Positions 15,692 through 24,187 of a stretch of 64,000 nt of DNA are shown piece by piece. The notes under the pieces are model-generated. The model did not search any database and had not been told where the DNA came from. It saw nothing but the letters and a program-made list of their open reading frames with translations. The position numbers and the translations under genes were made by a program. The stretch is from NCBI GenBank assembly GCA_023664305.1, contig JAMPFT010000001.1:644671-708670 (forward strand), in the 5' to 3' direction. Within the stretch, counting starts at the first letter, position 1. Every line of letters starts with the position of its first letter. The DNA comes from a bacterium (GTDB lineage: Bacteria; Bacillota; Clostridia; Lachnospirales; Lachnospiraceae).

Positions 15692-18223
15692 ATGAAATAC
15701 AGTCCAAAAATGAGAAAATACCTTCTGTCCGCAGGTGTTTTTTTTCTGATCTGTTTTCTTTTCCTTACTTTCTTCGCACTCAGGCTGCGACAGAAGATCA
15801 ATAATATCGAGCTCTTTGAGAGCTACCGTATCACCTGCGGCGAATCCGCCGATGACTCGGCGGAGTTGTTAAAACAGCTCTGCCGGGACAGGCTGGGCGT
15901 CCGCCTCTACCGTTCCACCGACTATTCCCATCTGTTCCTGTATCTGATCGAGAACGGGGAAGAGGCTGCGGAAAGCGGCTTCTCTCTGGATGGGATTACA
16001 GACAAAGGCTTCCTGATCACACGGCGCGGCAACGCCTTATATCTTCTTTCCAAAACGCCGGAGGGTATGCGCCGTGCCTGCTATTATCTCGTCTATCATC
16101 TGATCGATGAAGAAGGCCTTTTGCGCATGGCGTTGGATGAACGCTATACTGACACCGGGAAAAACGTATATGACGATATTCTGGCGGGAGATCTCTCCCT
16201 GAACGATTATACCGTTACGCTTTCAAAAGATGTTCCCAAAGCTCTGGCCTGCGACCTGATCTACTATATCAATCAGGCCTGCGGCGCCCTGCCCGAAATT
16301 ACCGCGGAGCCGGGAGCCGCGTCGCTGTACCTTTCCCTGGACGGCCGCCTTCCCTCCGGCTCCTGTGAGATAACGGCAGAAAACGGCGGCATCACCATCC
16401 GCGGAGCGGATTCCGCTTCCCTGACAGACGGAATCCGCCTGTTTGCCAACACTTATCTCGGCTGGATCCACGCCGGGACCCCGGAAGAATCCCGCCACGT
16501 CACCTCCTCCGTTCTGCGCATTCCCGCAGAAATCCGTGCCGGGGACGAGTCCTGGATCGAGGAGCGGGAAGCCATCGTGACGCTCTGGAATATCAATTAC
16601 AGCAGAGGCGTGTTTCTCAATAACTCTACCAGCCTGAAAAACGATGTGATGTCCTTTTCCGACGAACAGCTTTACGACTATGTAAAAATGCTGAAGTACT
16701 GCGGCTTTACCGGTATCCAGGCCACGGATATGTGTTCCGCCTGGGCCGGGGCAGGCGGCATGGAATATGTACACGAGCGCCTGCGCATTCTCGCGGACGC
16801 CGCCCACTCGCTGGATATGAAGTTTACGCTGTGGGTCTGGGGCGCGGAGTTTACTGGCTACGGCTGGACGGACAGCACCGTCACATATGCCCCCCCCAAT
16901 GACGGCGATTTTGCCTACCAAAACCCGGATGTCCTTGCCACATTTGAGAAATACTATTCCTATTATGCGGAGCTGGCCGACTGCTGCGACCGGGTCATCG
17001 CCCACTACTCCGATCCCGGAAATCTGCACACCTCGGAGGATGTGGCTTATTTTGCCCGTCTGCTCTCCGAAAAATTCCTTCGGATCAAACCTGACATTGA
17101 CTTTGGCATAAACTGCTGGGTTGACGAATTTGACAAAGGCACGCTGGTCCGGGAACTCGGAAGCAATATCACGCTGTACGAAAGTCCTTCCGCCAAAGAC
17201 CCGGCCTTCCGCGGCTTCTGTGCAAACAGCGGGTGCCGTCTCGGGGCATGGGCCTGGAACACCTGCGAGATGGAGATCGACCAGCTGGCGGCGATGAATT
17301 ATACGCCCCATATCATACAAAACCTCTATCAGGCTGCAAGACAGAACGACGAAATCAAAAAGCCCGACTATTGGAGCGAGATGGATTCCTATCATGTTTT
17401 GAACGTTTTCTCCCTGTACTGCGCAGGACATCTGCTCACGGATCCCGACCGGGACGTGGAGGAGCTGACCCGGGAAATCTCTCTTGCCGCCGTAGGTCCT
17501 GAATACGCGGAGGCGTTTGCGGATATCCTGAATCTGATCGAGGATGCCAGGTCCGGCGGAAGCTGGGATACCTACTGGTGGAGCAGTGAGGACTATATTC
17601 TCACAAGCGACGCTTATCCGGCGGAAACTGTTTATGCCGAAGCAAAAAAGGCGGTAACGGTTCTGCAGGAAATGATCGACGCCGATCTGCAGTCCTACTC
17701 CCTGCCGCTTCCTCTCCCGTTAAAAGAGGTACTGCAGCTGATGCTGCCTCATCTCTGTCAGATCAGAGATTACGCGCAGTTCCGCATAGGACTTGCCCGG
17801 GCCCAGGACATGGCCGCCGACGGCTTTCCCGCGGCGGAGATTCAGGAGCAGATCGACGCCATCTCGACGCCGATTTCCGAATATAATACGGTCATAGGCT
17901 TATGGGGACAGATAGAGGCCCGGGCCCAGCAGCAGCTTCTCCTCGCCTTCTGCCGGGAAAACGGTCTGGAAATGCCCAGAGACGCCACCTTTGACCGGGA
18001 CCGGAAGTTCCGCATCTACTCTCAGTTTGTCACGGATCAAAAGGGGAAACAGGAAATTGTTTATCACTATTCTCCTTATTTCCAGTACAACATAGCTTAC
18101 GACGCTCAGGTTACGGATGAGCTGACCGAAGAGCTGATCGAGGAGGGACTGTTATCGTCAGACAGCGCCACGGGCGGGGTTTACCTCACCGACTGGGAGC
18201 ATTACAGTTATTCTTTCAACTGA
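15692..18223 (+). CDS. Membrane-anchored glycoside hydrolase-like protein
   Basis: An 843-residue protein with one N-terminal anchor (LLSAGVFFLICFLFLTFFAL) and no lipobox, so the body is outside the cell. Two consecutive segments (about 30-130, with GFLITRRGNALYLLSKTPEG; and about 150-250, with GGITIRGADSASLTDGIRLF) look like the GH20b-type N-terminal fold that precedes GH20, GH67 and GH84 barrels. A TIM-barrel-like region follows (about 270-560, with FTLWVWGAEF, HYSDPGNLHTSEDVAYF and INCWVDEF), then a helical C-terminal region. The family was not recognised with certainty; alpha-glucuronidase-related or GH115-like enzymes are candidates. CGGAGG precedes the ATG. It is divergent from the importer operon, consistent with a surface step before uptake (inference). 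Confidence 0.7.
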   Translation: MKYSPKMRKYLLSAGVFFLICFLFLTFFALRLRQKINNIELFESYRITCGESADDSAELLKQLCRDRLGVRLYRSTDYSHLFLYLIENGEEAAESGFSLDGITDKGFLITRRGNALYLLSKTPEGMRRACYYLVYHLIDEEGLLRMALDERYTDTGKNVYDDILAGDLSLNDYTVTLSKDVPKALACDLIYYINQACGALPEITAEPGAASLYLSLDGRLPSGSCEITAENGGITIRGADSASLTDGIRLFANTYLGWIHAGTPEESRHVTSSVLRIPAEIRAGDESWIEEREAIVTLWNINYSRGVFLNNSTSLKNDVMSFSDEQLYDYVKMLKYCGFTGIQATDMCSAWAGAGGMEYVHERLRILADAAHSLDMKFTLWVWGAEFTGYGWTDSTVTYAPPNDGDFAYQNPDVLATFEKYYSYYAELADCCDRVIAHYSDPGNLHTSEDVAYFARLLSEKFLRIKPDIDFGINCWVDEFDKGTLVRELGSNITLYESPSAKDPAFRGFCANSGCRLGAWAWNTCEMEIDQLAAMNYTPHIIQNLYQAARQNDEIKKPDYWSEMDSYHVLNVFSLYCAGHLLTDPDRDVEELTREISLAAVGPEYAEAFADILNLIEDARSGGSWDTYWWSSEDYILTSDAYPAETVYAEAKKAVTVLQEMIDADLQSYSLPLPLPLKEVLQLMLPHLCQIRDYAQFRIGLARAQDMAADGFPAAEIQEQIDAISTPISEYNTVIGLWGQIEARAQQQLLLAFCRENGLEMPRDATFDRDRKFRIYSQFVTDQKGKQEIVYHYSPYFQYNIAYDAQVTDELTEELIEEGLLSSDSATGGVYLTDWEHYSYSFN

Positions 18224-18243
18224 ATTTACCGCCAAAAGTTTCC

Positions 18244-18273
18244 AACATATTTCTTTTTTTCAGGGCCATACTA
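18244..18273 (+). promoter_or_regulatory. Candidate sigma-G promoter of the spore protein gene
   Basis: CATACTA at 18267-18273 matches the forespore sigma-G -10 (CATANTA). AACATA at 18244-18249, 17 bp upstream, shares four bases with the -35 consensus TGMATA. A small acid-soluble spore protein is a standard sigma-G target. The -35 match is weak. Confidence 0.5.
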
Positions 18274-18315
18274 AGACCAAGATAAGTCGCAGCAAAGCGT
18301 TAAACCTCGGCGAAG

Positions 18316-18350
18316 CTTCAGGATAAGCGCATGCGGCGCTTATCTTGAAG
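18316..18350. repeat. 15-bp hairpin in the spore protein leader
   Basis: CTTCAGGATAAGCGC (18316-18330) pairs with GCGCTTATCTTGAAG (18336-18350), all Watson-Crick except one G-U, over a 5-base loop. No T-run follows, so it is not a terminator. It would sit in the 5' untranslated region of the spore protein mRNA if transcription starts at 18267-18273. Confidence 0.7.
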
Positions 18351-18395
18351 ATAGAGAAGGAAGTAAAATACACTTATGTATGGAGGTGAAAAAGA

Positions 18396-18596
18396 ATGAC
18401 CGGTAACAGAAGTAATAGAGTAGAAGTGCCTGAGGCAAAGGCGGCAATGGATCGTTTTAAGACTGAGGTTGCATCCGAGCTCGGCGTGAACCTGAAGGAA
18501 GGCTATAACGGCGATCTGACTTCCCGTGAGGCTGGATCCATCGGCGGCGAGATGGTTCGTCGGATGATCAAGAAGCAGGAAGAGCAGATGAAGTAA
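18396..18596 (+). CDS. Alpha/beta-type small acid-soluble spore protein
   Basis: A 66-residue protein with both SASP family signatures: VPEAKAAMDRFKTEVASELG and the C-terminal GDLTSREAGSIGGEMVRRMI. The TSREAG-type stretch contains the site cut by the germination protease. These proteins coat spore DNA and protect it from UV, heat and chemicals. GGAGGTG is placed 7 bases before the ATG. A candidate sigma-G promoter and a strong terminator make it a single-gene unit. Direct evidence that the organism is a spore former. Confidence 0.96.
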   Translation: MTGNRSNRVEVPEAKAAMDRFKTEVASELGVNLKEGYNGDLTSREAGSIGGEMVRRMIKKQEEQMK

Positions 18597-18640
18597 AGCT
18601 CCCCCAGACGAAGAAAACGCGCTTTCATGCGCAAGCATAC

Positions 18641-18677
18641 AGGAGCTGTCACACAAACGCGTGACAGCTCCTTTTTA
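18641..18677 (+). terminator. Rho-independent terminator of the spore protein gene
   Basis: AGGAGCTGTCAC (18641-18652) pairs perfectly with GTGACAGCTCCT (18661-18672) and is followed by TTTTT. Confidence 0.92.
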
Positions 18678-18709
18678 ATCCCGAAATTATGTCAAAAACT
18701 TCTGTCGGC

Positions 18710-19363
18710 TTACTCTCCGAACACAGCCTTATAGTCAGCCTGAAACTTTGCAATCCCGGCGTCGGTCAGCGGATGCTTTACCATCTGCTCGATCACGGCG
18801 TAGGGAACCGTCGCGATATCCGCGCCCGCCAGAGCGCAGTCGGTCACATGAACCGGATTACGGATGCTCGCCGCGATGATTTTGGTATCCAGATCGGTCA
18901 TGGAGAAAATGTCGGCAATCTCGCGGATCAGATCCACGCCTCTCTCGCTGATATCGTCGAGACGCCCCAAGAAAGGAGACACATACGTTGCGCCTGCCCT
19001 TGCCGCCAGAAGCGCCTGGTTAGCGGTGAAAACCAGCGTCACATTGGTCTTGATTCCCTCGGCGGAAAGAGCCTTACATGCCTTCAGACCTTCCACGGTC
19101 ATGGGAATCTTTACTACCATGTTGGGATGAATTTTTGCAATCTGACGTCCCTCTTCGATCATGCCCGCAGCGTCCACCGTGGTCGCCTTTACCTCTCCGC
19201 TGATCGGTCCGTCCACGATAGAAGCGATCTCGGCGATTACCTCCTCGAAGACTCTTCCCTCTTTTGCAATCAGGGACGGATTTGTGGTCACACCGCAGAT
19301 CACACCCATGTCGTTGGCCTTTCTGATATCCTCAACCTTTGCGGTATCAATAAAAAAACGCAT
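18710..19363 (-). CDS. fsa: Small transaldolase / fructose-6-phosphate aldolase-like
   Basis: A 217-residue protein of the MipB/TalC/FSA subfamily: [13 protein letters not shown], the family signature [13 protein letters not shown], and the Schiff-base Lys in [14 protein letters not shown]. The C-terminal [21 protein letters not shown] is also typical. Length equals the usual 214-220. Members act as transaldolases (sedoheptulose-7-P plus glyceraldehyde-3-P) or as fructose-6-phosphate aldolases, and the sequence alone does not settle which. AGGAGAG precedes the ATG. It is a separate gene; the convergent spore protein terminator lies downstream. In a spore former lacking classical long transaldolase this form commonly serves the pentose phosphate pathway. 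Confidence 0.92.
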   Translation of the reverse strand: MRFFIDTAKVEDIRKANDMGVICGVTTNPSLIAKEGRVFEEVIAEIASIVDGPISGEVKATTVDAAGMIEEGRQIAKIHPNMVVKIPMTVEGLKACKALSAEGIKTNVTLVFTANQALLAARAGATYVSPFLGRLDDISERGVDLIREIADIFSMTDLDTKIIAASIRNPVHVTDCALAGADIATVPYAVIEQMVKHPLTDAGIAKFQADYKAVFGE

Positions 19364-19455
19364 AACTACACTCTCCTTTTCCGTGATTCTGTTATTTGAT
19401 TATGCTTTTGCACATAAATCCCGTAACCTCAGTATAGCAAGGTACAGGACAAAAC

Positions 19456-20250
19456 TCAAGCCTTTTCACCGCCGTACTCCCAAATATTTTTCCGGACCCG
19501 GATCCCGCCTCTTAACCAGGCTTTCTGCACACTGTCAAACCGTCCTTTACTCCCGTCTTTACGGCATACCGCCAAAAGCTCCAGCAGGGTTCTCATATCC
19601 GGCAGTCTCTCCCCGGGCTCCTCAGCCGTACACGCAAGGATCACCTCCTTCAAAGGCCCCCGGCATTTCCCGCCCACCGTCATCAGCAGGATCTTACCCA
19701 ATCCGTACAGATCCGCAGCCGCCTCCTGCCTTCCGCCCGGAACAAACTGCTCCGGAGCGCCAAAGCCCGGCGTCCCGGCCACGCTTCCCGTCTCCCCCGC
19801 CGGACAGACGCATCCGAGATCCAGCAGTCTCACCCTTCCCGTCTCCTCCAGCAGGATATTGGCGGGCTTGAGATCACGGTACACGAGAGGCATCGGTCCC
19901 TCATGGAGATACCGCAGTCCTTCGGCCAGCTCCATACCGATCCGGGCCGCCCTCTCCGCGCCAAATGCCCCCTCGCGTCCCACCGCTCTTTCCAACGTCT
20001 CCCCACGCACATATTCCATGATCAGAAAACCTCTGCCGCCCTCCTCCCCCTCCTCCACATAATACGGGAACAGCGGGTGGCGGAGCCGCCTCTGATAATC
20101 CGCCTCCCGCCGCAGCGCTTCCGGGTTCTCGCAGATTTTACAGGCATAAAGCCCTCCTTTACCGTCCTCTGCCAGATATACTCTGGAAAAGGCTCCCTCG
20201 CCCAGCGGCTGAAGCAGCCGGTATCTGCCGTTTCCAATCCGTTTATCCAT
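19456..20250 (-). CDS. Eukaryotic-type serine/threonine protein kinase
   Basis: A 264-residue soluble kinase domain without transmembrane or PASTA segments. The glycine loop is GEGAFSRVY, the ATP-anchoring Lys is in YACKICE, the catalytic loop is VYRDLKPANILL, the metal site reads DLG instead of DFG, and the activation segment ends in GFGAPEQF. I chose the ATG at 20250 (AAGGAAGGG upstream); extension to 20379 would overlap the upstream gene without a ribosome site. It lies 73 bp behind a PP2C-like gene and close to rseP, so a kinase/phosphatase-like signalling pair is likely. Unlike PrkC it has no sensor domain, so its input must come from a partner. Confidence 0.9.
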   Translation of the reverse strand: MDKRIGNGRYRLLQPLGEGAFSRVYLAEDGKGGLYACKICENPEALRREADYQRRLRHPLFPYYVEEGEEGGRGFLIMEYVRGETLERAVGREGAFGAERAARIGMELAEGLRYLHEGPMPLVYRDLKPANILLEETGRVRLLDLGCVCPAGETGSVAGTPGFGAPEQFVPGGRQEAAADLYGLGKILLMTVGGKCRGPLKEVILACTAEEPGERLPDMRTLLELLAVCRKDGSKGRFDSVQKAWLRGGIRVRKNIWEYGGEKA

Positions 20251-20323
20251 AAAAGTCCCTTCCTTTTCGCCGTCTTCTGCGCCTTGTCTGCGGGAAAATC
20301 CCCTTTCCTTTGCGCACATATTT

Positions 20324-20968
20324 TCAGGCGTCCTCCTTCGCAAGCAAAAGGATCGCCGTCCGCTCTTCCCCTCCCGCAATCCGTCCGTTTCTGTTCAGCT
20401 CTCCCAACCGCTTCGCAAGCTGCGTCTGTGTCTCCACCTCCCAGGAGCGGATCACCTGCTCCACCGCCTGCGGCTCTGTCTCTTCCAAAAAGCCTTCTTC
20501 CGCCAGCAGGACGCCCACTCCCGGCTCCAGAAGCCCCTGAAAGCTGCCGCTCTGTTTCACGGCCCGTCCCCTGCCAAAAAAGGCGCTCAGAAGAAAAAGC
20601 TCAAAGCCGTTCCCCAACGTCAAAAACTCCTGATCCACACAGAGGAACAATCTCCACTTTACCGTCGGCTTCTCCGCCGCGGGCGCAGCGCCCTTTTCCT
20701 CCCCGACGGCATGCCGGACTACTTCCTCCAGCTCCTCTTGCGCGCGCGCAAGGAAGCGGCCCGGGTCCCGCACCGCCTTGTGCCAGGGAAATCTGCGGTT
20801 CCAGGTCAACAGCTTTTCCGTGATACGCCTGCCCGCGCCTTCCCGTTCTCCGCCGCCAAGACACAGGCACGCAAAGCACGCCGGAACGCCCCGGCAGACA
20901 TACTCCTGCAGCAGGAGGGCGCTCCCGCGCTCTCCCCTGCGTCTGATATAGGTTGTCAGATATTTCAT
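20324..20968 (-). CDS. Degenerate PP2C-like protein next to the kinase
   Basis: A 214-residue protein not matched with confidence. Its order of segments recalls the PP2C phosphatase fold: FACLCLGGGEREGAGRRITE stands where PP2C has its Asp-Gly-Met-Gly-Gly metal motif, LEPGVGVLLAEEGFLEE stands where PP2C has the LLLATDG strand, and EERTAILLLAKED resembles the closing DNATVVLV strand. The metal-binding aspartates are replaced or missing, so if the homology holds it is probably inactive and may bind rather than dephosphorylate. CGGAGA precedes the ATG. It starts 27 bp behind rseP and leads into the kinase gene. A coincidental resemblance is possible. Confidence 0.6.
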   Translation of the reverse strand: MKYLTTYIRRRGERGSALLLQEYVCRGVPACFACLCLGGGEREGAGRRITEKLLTWNRRFPWHKAVRDPGRFLARAQEELEEVVRHAVGEEKGAAPAAEKPTVKWRLFLCVDQEFLTLGNGFELFLLSAFFGRGRAVKQSGSFQGLLEPGVGVLLAEEGFLEETEPQAVEQVIRSWEVETQTQLAKRLGELNRNGRIAGGEERTAILLLAKEDA

Positions 20969-20995
20969 TGGAATCTCCGATTTGAATTACTGTAA

Positions 20996-22072
20996 TTATT
21001 TGATAAAGATATTTACCAGATCGTTAAAGAATATAAACACCATCAGGATCATGAAAAACACGAAGCCGATAAAATGAACCACGCCTTCCTTTTCCGGCGG
21101 AACCGGCTTGCCGCGGACCACCTCCGCCAGAAGGAACACCAGTCTTCCGCCGTCCAGCGCCGGGATGGGAAGAAGATTCAAAATTCCCAGATTCACCGAC
21201 AGCGCCAGCGTGATGTTCAGCATATTGACAAAAACGTTCTGCCAGCCGTACTCCTTTGTCGCCTCATAGGTGGCTCCCACCACGTTTACCGCAATTCCCA
21301 CCGGTCCGGCCACGTCCTTGCGGCTCACTCTTCCGCTGAACAGCATCCCGAGGCTTTTGTAGGTAGACTTCACGGAAAAACGCATCTCGTACCAAGCATA
21401 TTTCAGGGAATCAAAACCGCTGGCCTTCACATAGTCCCCGTTGCTGATACCAAGCATATAATAACCGCTTTCCTCGCTGTACTGCGGCGTCAGCACTGTG
21501 CTGTACCTGGTCCCGTCTCTCTCATACACTACGTCGATGTCGCCGCCGCGGTAGGTCAGCTGCATAAACATGCTGATTTCCTGAAACAGATAAACCCTCT
21601 CTCCGTTGAGCGAGATAATCCGATCCCCGTCCTGCAGCCCCGCTTCGTACGCCCCGCTGCCCTCCTGCACCTGGCCCGCCACAGGGTCGCTGTTTGCAAT
21701 CATGCTGACCATAATAAACGCGACGATAAAGGCCAGAATAAAATTAAAGAAGGGCCCTGCCACAACCGTAGCGATTCTGCTCCACACCTTCGCCTTCAGA
21801 AAGGAACCGGGGCCCGGCTCCTTTGTCTCCTCCGAACCCTCATCCTCTGCGGCAAGCCCGTCCTCTCCCTCGAACATACACGCGCCGCCGATCGGCAGAA
21901 GCTTCAGGGAATACTTTGTTCCGCCCTTCTTAAAAGAAAGCAGATCGGGACCCATTCCCACCGCAAATTCAACCACATGAATCCCGTTTGCCTTCGCGAT
22001 CAGGAAGTGCCCAAATTCGTGCGCTATGACCACCACCCCGAAGATGACGATAAATAAAATAAACGTTACCAT
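20996..22072 (-). CDS. rseP: Intramembrane zinc metalloprotease RseP (site-2 protease)
   Basis: A 358-residue membrane protease. HEFGHFLIA in the first membrane helix holds the zinc His pair and catalytic Glu; NLLPIPALDGGRL in the third provides the Asp ligand. One PDZ domain lies between (GAYEAGLQDGDRIISLNGERV). Members of this M50B family cut membrane-embedded anti-sigma factors and signal peptide remnants; in Bacillus the RasP protein is the counterpart. The gene touches dxr (stop at 22073, start 22072), the standard Firmicute order. Length is usual for Clostridia. Confidence 0.97.
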   Translation of the reverse strand: MVTFILFIVIFGVVVIAHEFGHFLIAKANGIHVVEFAVGMGPDLLSFKKGGTKYSLKLLPIGGACMFEGEDGLAAEDEGSEETKEPGPGSFLKAKVWSRIATVVAGPFFNFILAFIVAFIMVSMIANSDPVAGQVQEGSGAYEAGLQDGDRIISLNGERVYLFQEISMFMQLTYRGGDIDVVYERDGTRYSTVLTPQYSEESGYYMLGISNGDYVKASGFDSLKYAWYEMRFSVKSTYKSLGMLFSGRVSRKDVAGPVGIAVNVVGATYEATKEYGWQNVFVNMLNITLALSVNLGILNLLPIPALDGGRLVFLLAEVVRGKPVPPEKEGVVHFIGFVFFMILMVFIFFNDLVNIFIK

Positions 22073-23221
22073 TTACAATGCTGTCCTTCCTGCAATATAT
22101 TCGTAGGTCTCCGCCTCCGCCGCCAGAATCTCTTCCACATCCGGATCCCCGACCGGCCTGTGATGCTCCATCGCCTCGGCGATCAGCTCCGGAATCTGCA
22201 GATAACCGATCTTTCCGTCAAGGAAAAGCGCCACCGCCTTTTCGTTCGCCGCATTGTACACCGTAGGCATACTCCCGCCCTGCCGCGCCGCCCGATAGGC
22301 AAGCGCCAGTCCCTCGAAGGTCTCCGGATCCGGCTTTTCGAAGGTAAGGCTCCCCAGCTCAAAGAAATCCACCCGCTTTCCGGCCATGGGCTTTCTGTCG
22401 GGATAGGTCAGCGCATACTGAATCGGCAGCTTCATATCCGGCACGCCAAGCTGCGCCACGATAGCGCCGTCCACAAACTGCACCGCCGAGTGGACGATAC
22501 TCTGCGGATGTACCAGCACCTGGATCTGATCCAGCTGCACCCCGAAGAGCCACTTTGCCTCCATGACCTCCAGGCCTTTGTTTACCATGGTGGAAGAGTC
22601 AACCGTAATCTTCTTCCCCATGGCCCAGTTCGGATGCCTCAGCGCATCCTCCACGCGGACGCCCTGAAGCTGTTCTCTGGTCCTTCCGCGAAAAGGGCCG
22701 CCGGACGCCGTCAGCAGAATCTTCTCCAGTCTGTTTTTCGGCTCGCCGTTGAGGGACTGAAAGATGGCGCTGTGCTCGCTGTCTACCGGCAGGATCCTGA
22801 CCCCGCATTCCCCGGCCAGCGGCATGATAATATGTCCCGCGGTCACCAGTGTCTCCTTGTTTGCCAGGGCGATATCCTTTCCCGCCCGGATCGCCGCTAT
22901 CGTGGGCCTTATCCCAATCATTCCCACAATGGCGGTTACCAATACCTGGCTTTCCGGCGAGGCCGCAATCTCCAAAAGACCCTCCATACCCCAGAGAACC
23001 CGGACCTTAAGATCGGCAATCCTGACTTCCAAGTCCGCCGCGGCCTCTCTCGTCCACATCACAGCCGTCCGGGGATGAAACTCCCGAATCTGCCGCTCCA
23101 TTTTCTCCACACTGCTGCACGCCGCAAGCGCCGTCACCTGCAGCTGTGGATTCCCGCGGACCACCTCCAGCGTCTGGGTGCCGATGGAGCCTGTGGAGCC
23201 CAAGATCGCTATCTTCTTCAT
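22073..23221 (-). CDS. dxr: 1-deoxy-D-xylulose-5-phosphate reductoisomerase
   Basis: A 382-residue enzyme of the MEP isoprenoid pathway that converts DXP to MEP with NADPH and a divalent metal. The NADPH loop is ILGSTGSIGTQTLEV, the metal and substrate residues are in PVDSEHSAIFQ, and the flexible active-site loop includes DSSTMVNKGLEVMEA. ATG 23221 has a perfect AAGGAGGA; the frame extends upstream but without homology. It sits between cdsA and rseP as in most Firmicutes. Confidence 0.97.
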   Translation of the reverse strand: MKKIAILGSTGSIGTQTLEVVRGNPQLQVTALAACSSVEKMERQIREFHPRTAVMWTREAAADLEVRIADLKVRVLWGMEGLLEIAASPESQVLVTAIVGMIGIRPTIAAIRAGKDIALANKETLVTAGHIIMPLAGECGVRILPVDSEHSAIFQSLNGEPKNRLEKILLTASGGPFRGRTREQLQGVRVEDALRHPNWAMGKKITVDSSTMVNKGLEVMEAKWLFGVQLDQIQVLVHPQSIVHSAVQFVDGAIVAQLGVPDMKLPIQYALTYPDRKPMAGKRVDFFELGSLTFEKPDPETFEGLALAYRAARQGGSMPTVYNAANEKAVALFLDGKIGYLQIPELIAEAMEHHRPVGDPDVEEILAAEAETYEYIAGRTAL

Positions 23222-23344
23222 ACTTATTCCTCCTTCGTCCGTCCCCTGACAAAGCAAGCTCCCAAAGCGTGAAAGTCTGTCTGAAAGATTGTTCGCATTC
23301 TCTATCCGACCGCGCCGTAATTTCCCGTTACGCAAAAGGCTCCC

Positions 23345-24187
23345 TTAATGTCCGGCCTGGCCCAACAGGAGAACGGACAGAAAATAAATCCAGGGCGCCG
23401 TCACAATCACACTGTCAAAACGGTCCATAATACCGCCGTGTCCCGGGATCAGTTTCCCGAAATCCTTAATCCCCGTGTTTCGCTTGACGGCCGAGGCCGC
23501 AAGATCCCCCGCCATGCTCACCACCGCGCCCACGGCACAGATCAGCGCCGCTAATCCCACAGTTTTCGGTTCGCCGCGCATGATAAAATAACTGTAGGCC
23601 GCGCCGAGCAGAGCCGCTCCCGCCACACCGCCGATACATCCCTCCAGGGATTTTTTCGGGCTCAGAGAAGGAAAGATCTTCTTCTTCCCGATCAGCTTTC
23701 CCACGCAGTACGCACAGGTATCGCACCCCCAGGAACAGATCAGGATAAACCATACCGTGTATCCGCCGTTTTCTTCCATCCTGATAAAGTCGATAAAGGA
23801 AAGCATCACAGGCGCATAGAGAAAAGAAAACACGGCGAAGGCAATCTGCTCCGCCCGGTATTTCGGAAACGTCAGCACATACGCAAAAAGCTCCGCCAGA
23901 AATACGCCGATCACACACGCCATGTAACAGACAAAATTCCCCTGCATCCACTTACAGTCCGCTGCCAAAATCAGCAGATAATAGACTGTGATTCCCACAT
24001 ATCCCACAATTTCCGGCGCTCCGGGCTTCTTTCCTTCCGCGGACACCCCCAAAGCCTTCGCCAGCTCACGGTAACCCGCCAGCGAGATAAAAAGAAGCAA
24101 GAGACACAAAAGCGGAGCCCCTGCAAGGAATGCGGCAAACGCAATCACAATCAACACGATTCCACTTAAAAGCCTTGTTCGGAACAT
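23345..24187 (-). CDS. cdsA: Phosphatidate cytidylyltransferase
   Basis: A 280-residue membrane enzyme with about eight hydrophobic segments. It makes CDP-diacylglycerol from phosphatidate and CTP for phospholipid synthesis. The family signature near the C-terminus is present as SAVKRNTGIKDFGKLIPGHG followed by GIMDRFDS. It overlaps uppS by 22 bp. There are 123 bp between its end and the dxr start, with no clear terminator. Confidence 0.96.
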   Translation of the reverse strand: MFRTRLLSGIVLIVIAFAAFLAGAPLLCLLLLFISLAGYRELAKALGVSAEGKKPGAPEIVGYVGITVYYLLILAADCKWMQGNFVCYMACVIGVFLAELFAYVLTFPKYRAEQIAFAVFSFLYAPVMLSFIDFIRMEENGGYTVWFILICSWGCDTCAYCVGKLIGKKKIFPSLSPKKSLEGCIGGVAGAALLGAAYSYFIMRGEPKTVGLAALICAVGAVVSMAGDLAASAVKRNTGIKDFGKLIPGHGGIMDRFDSVIVTAPWIYFLSVLLLGQAGH

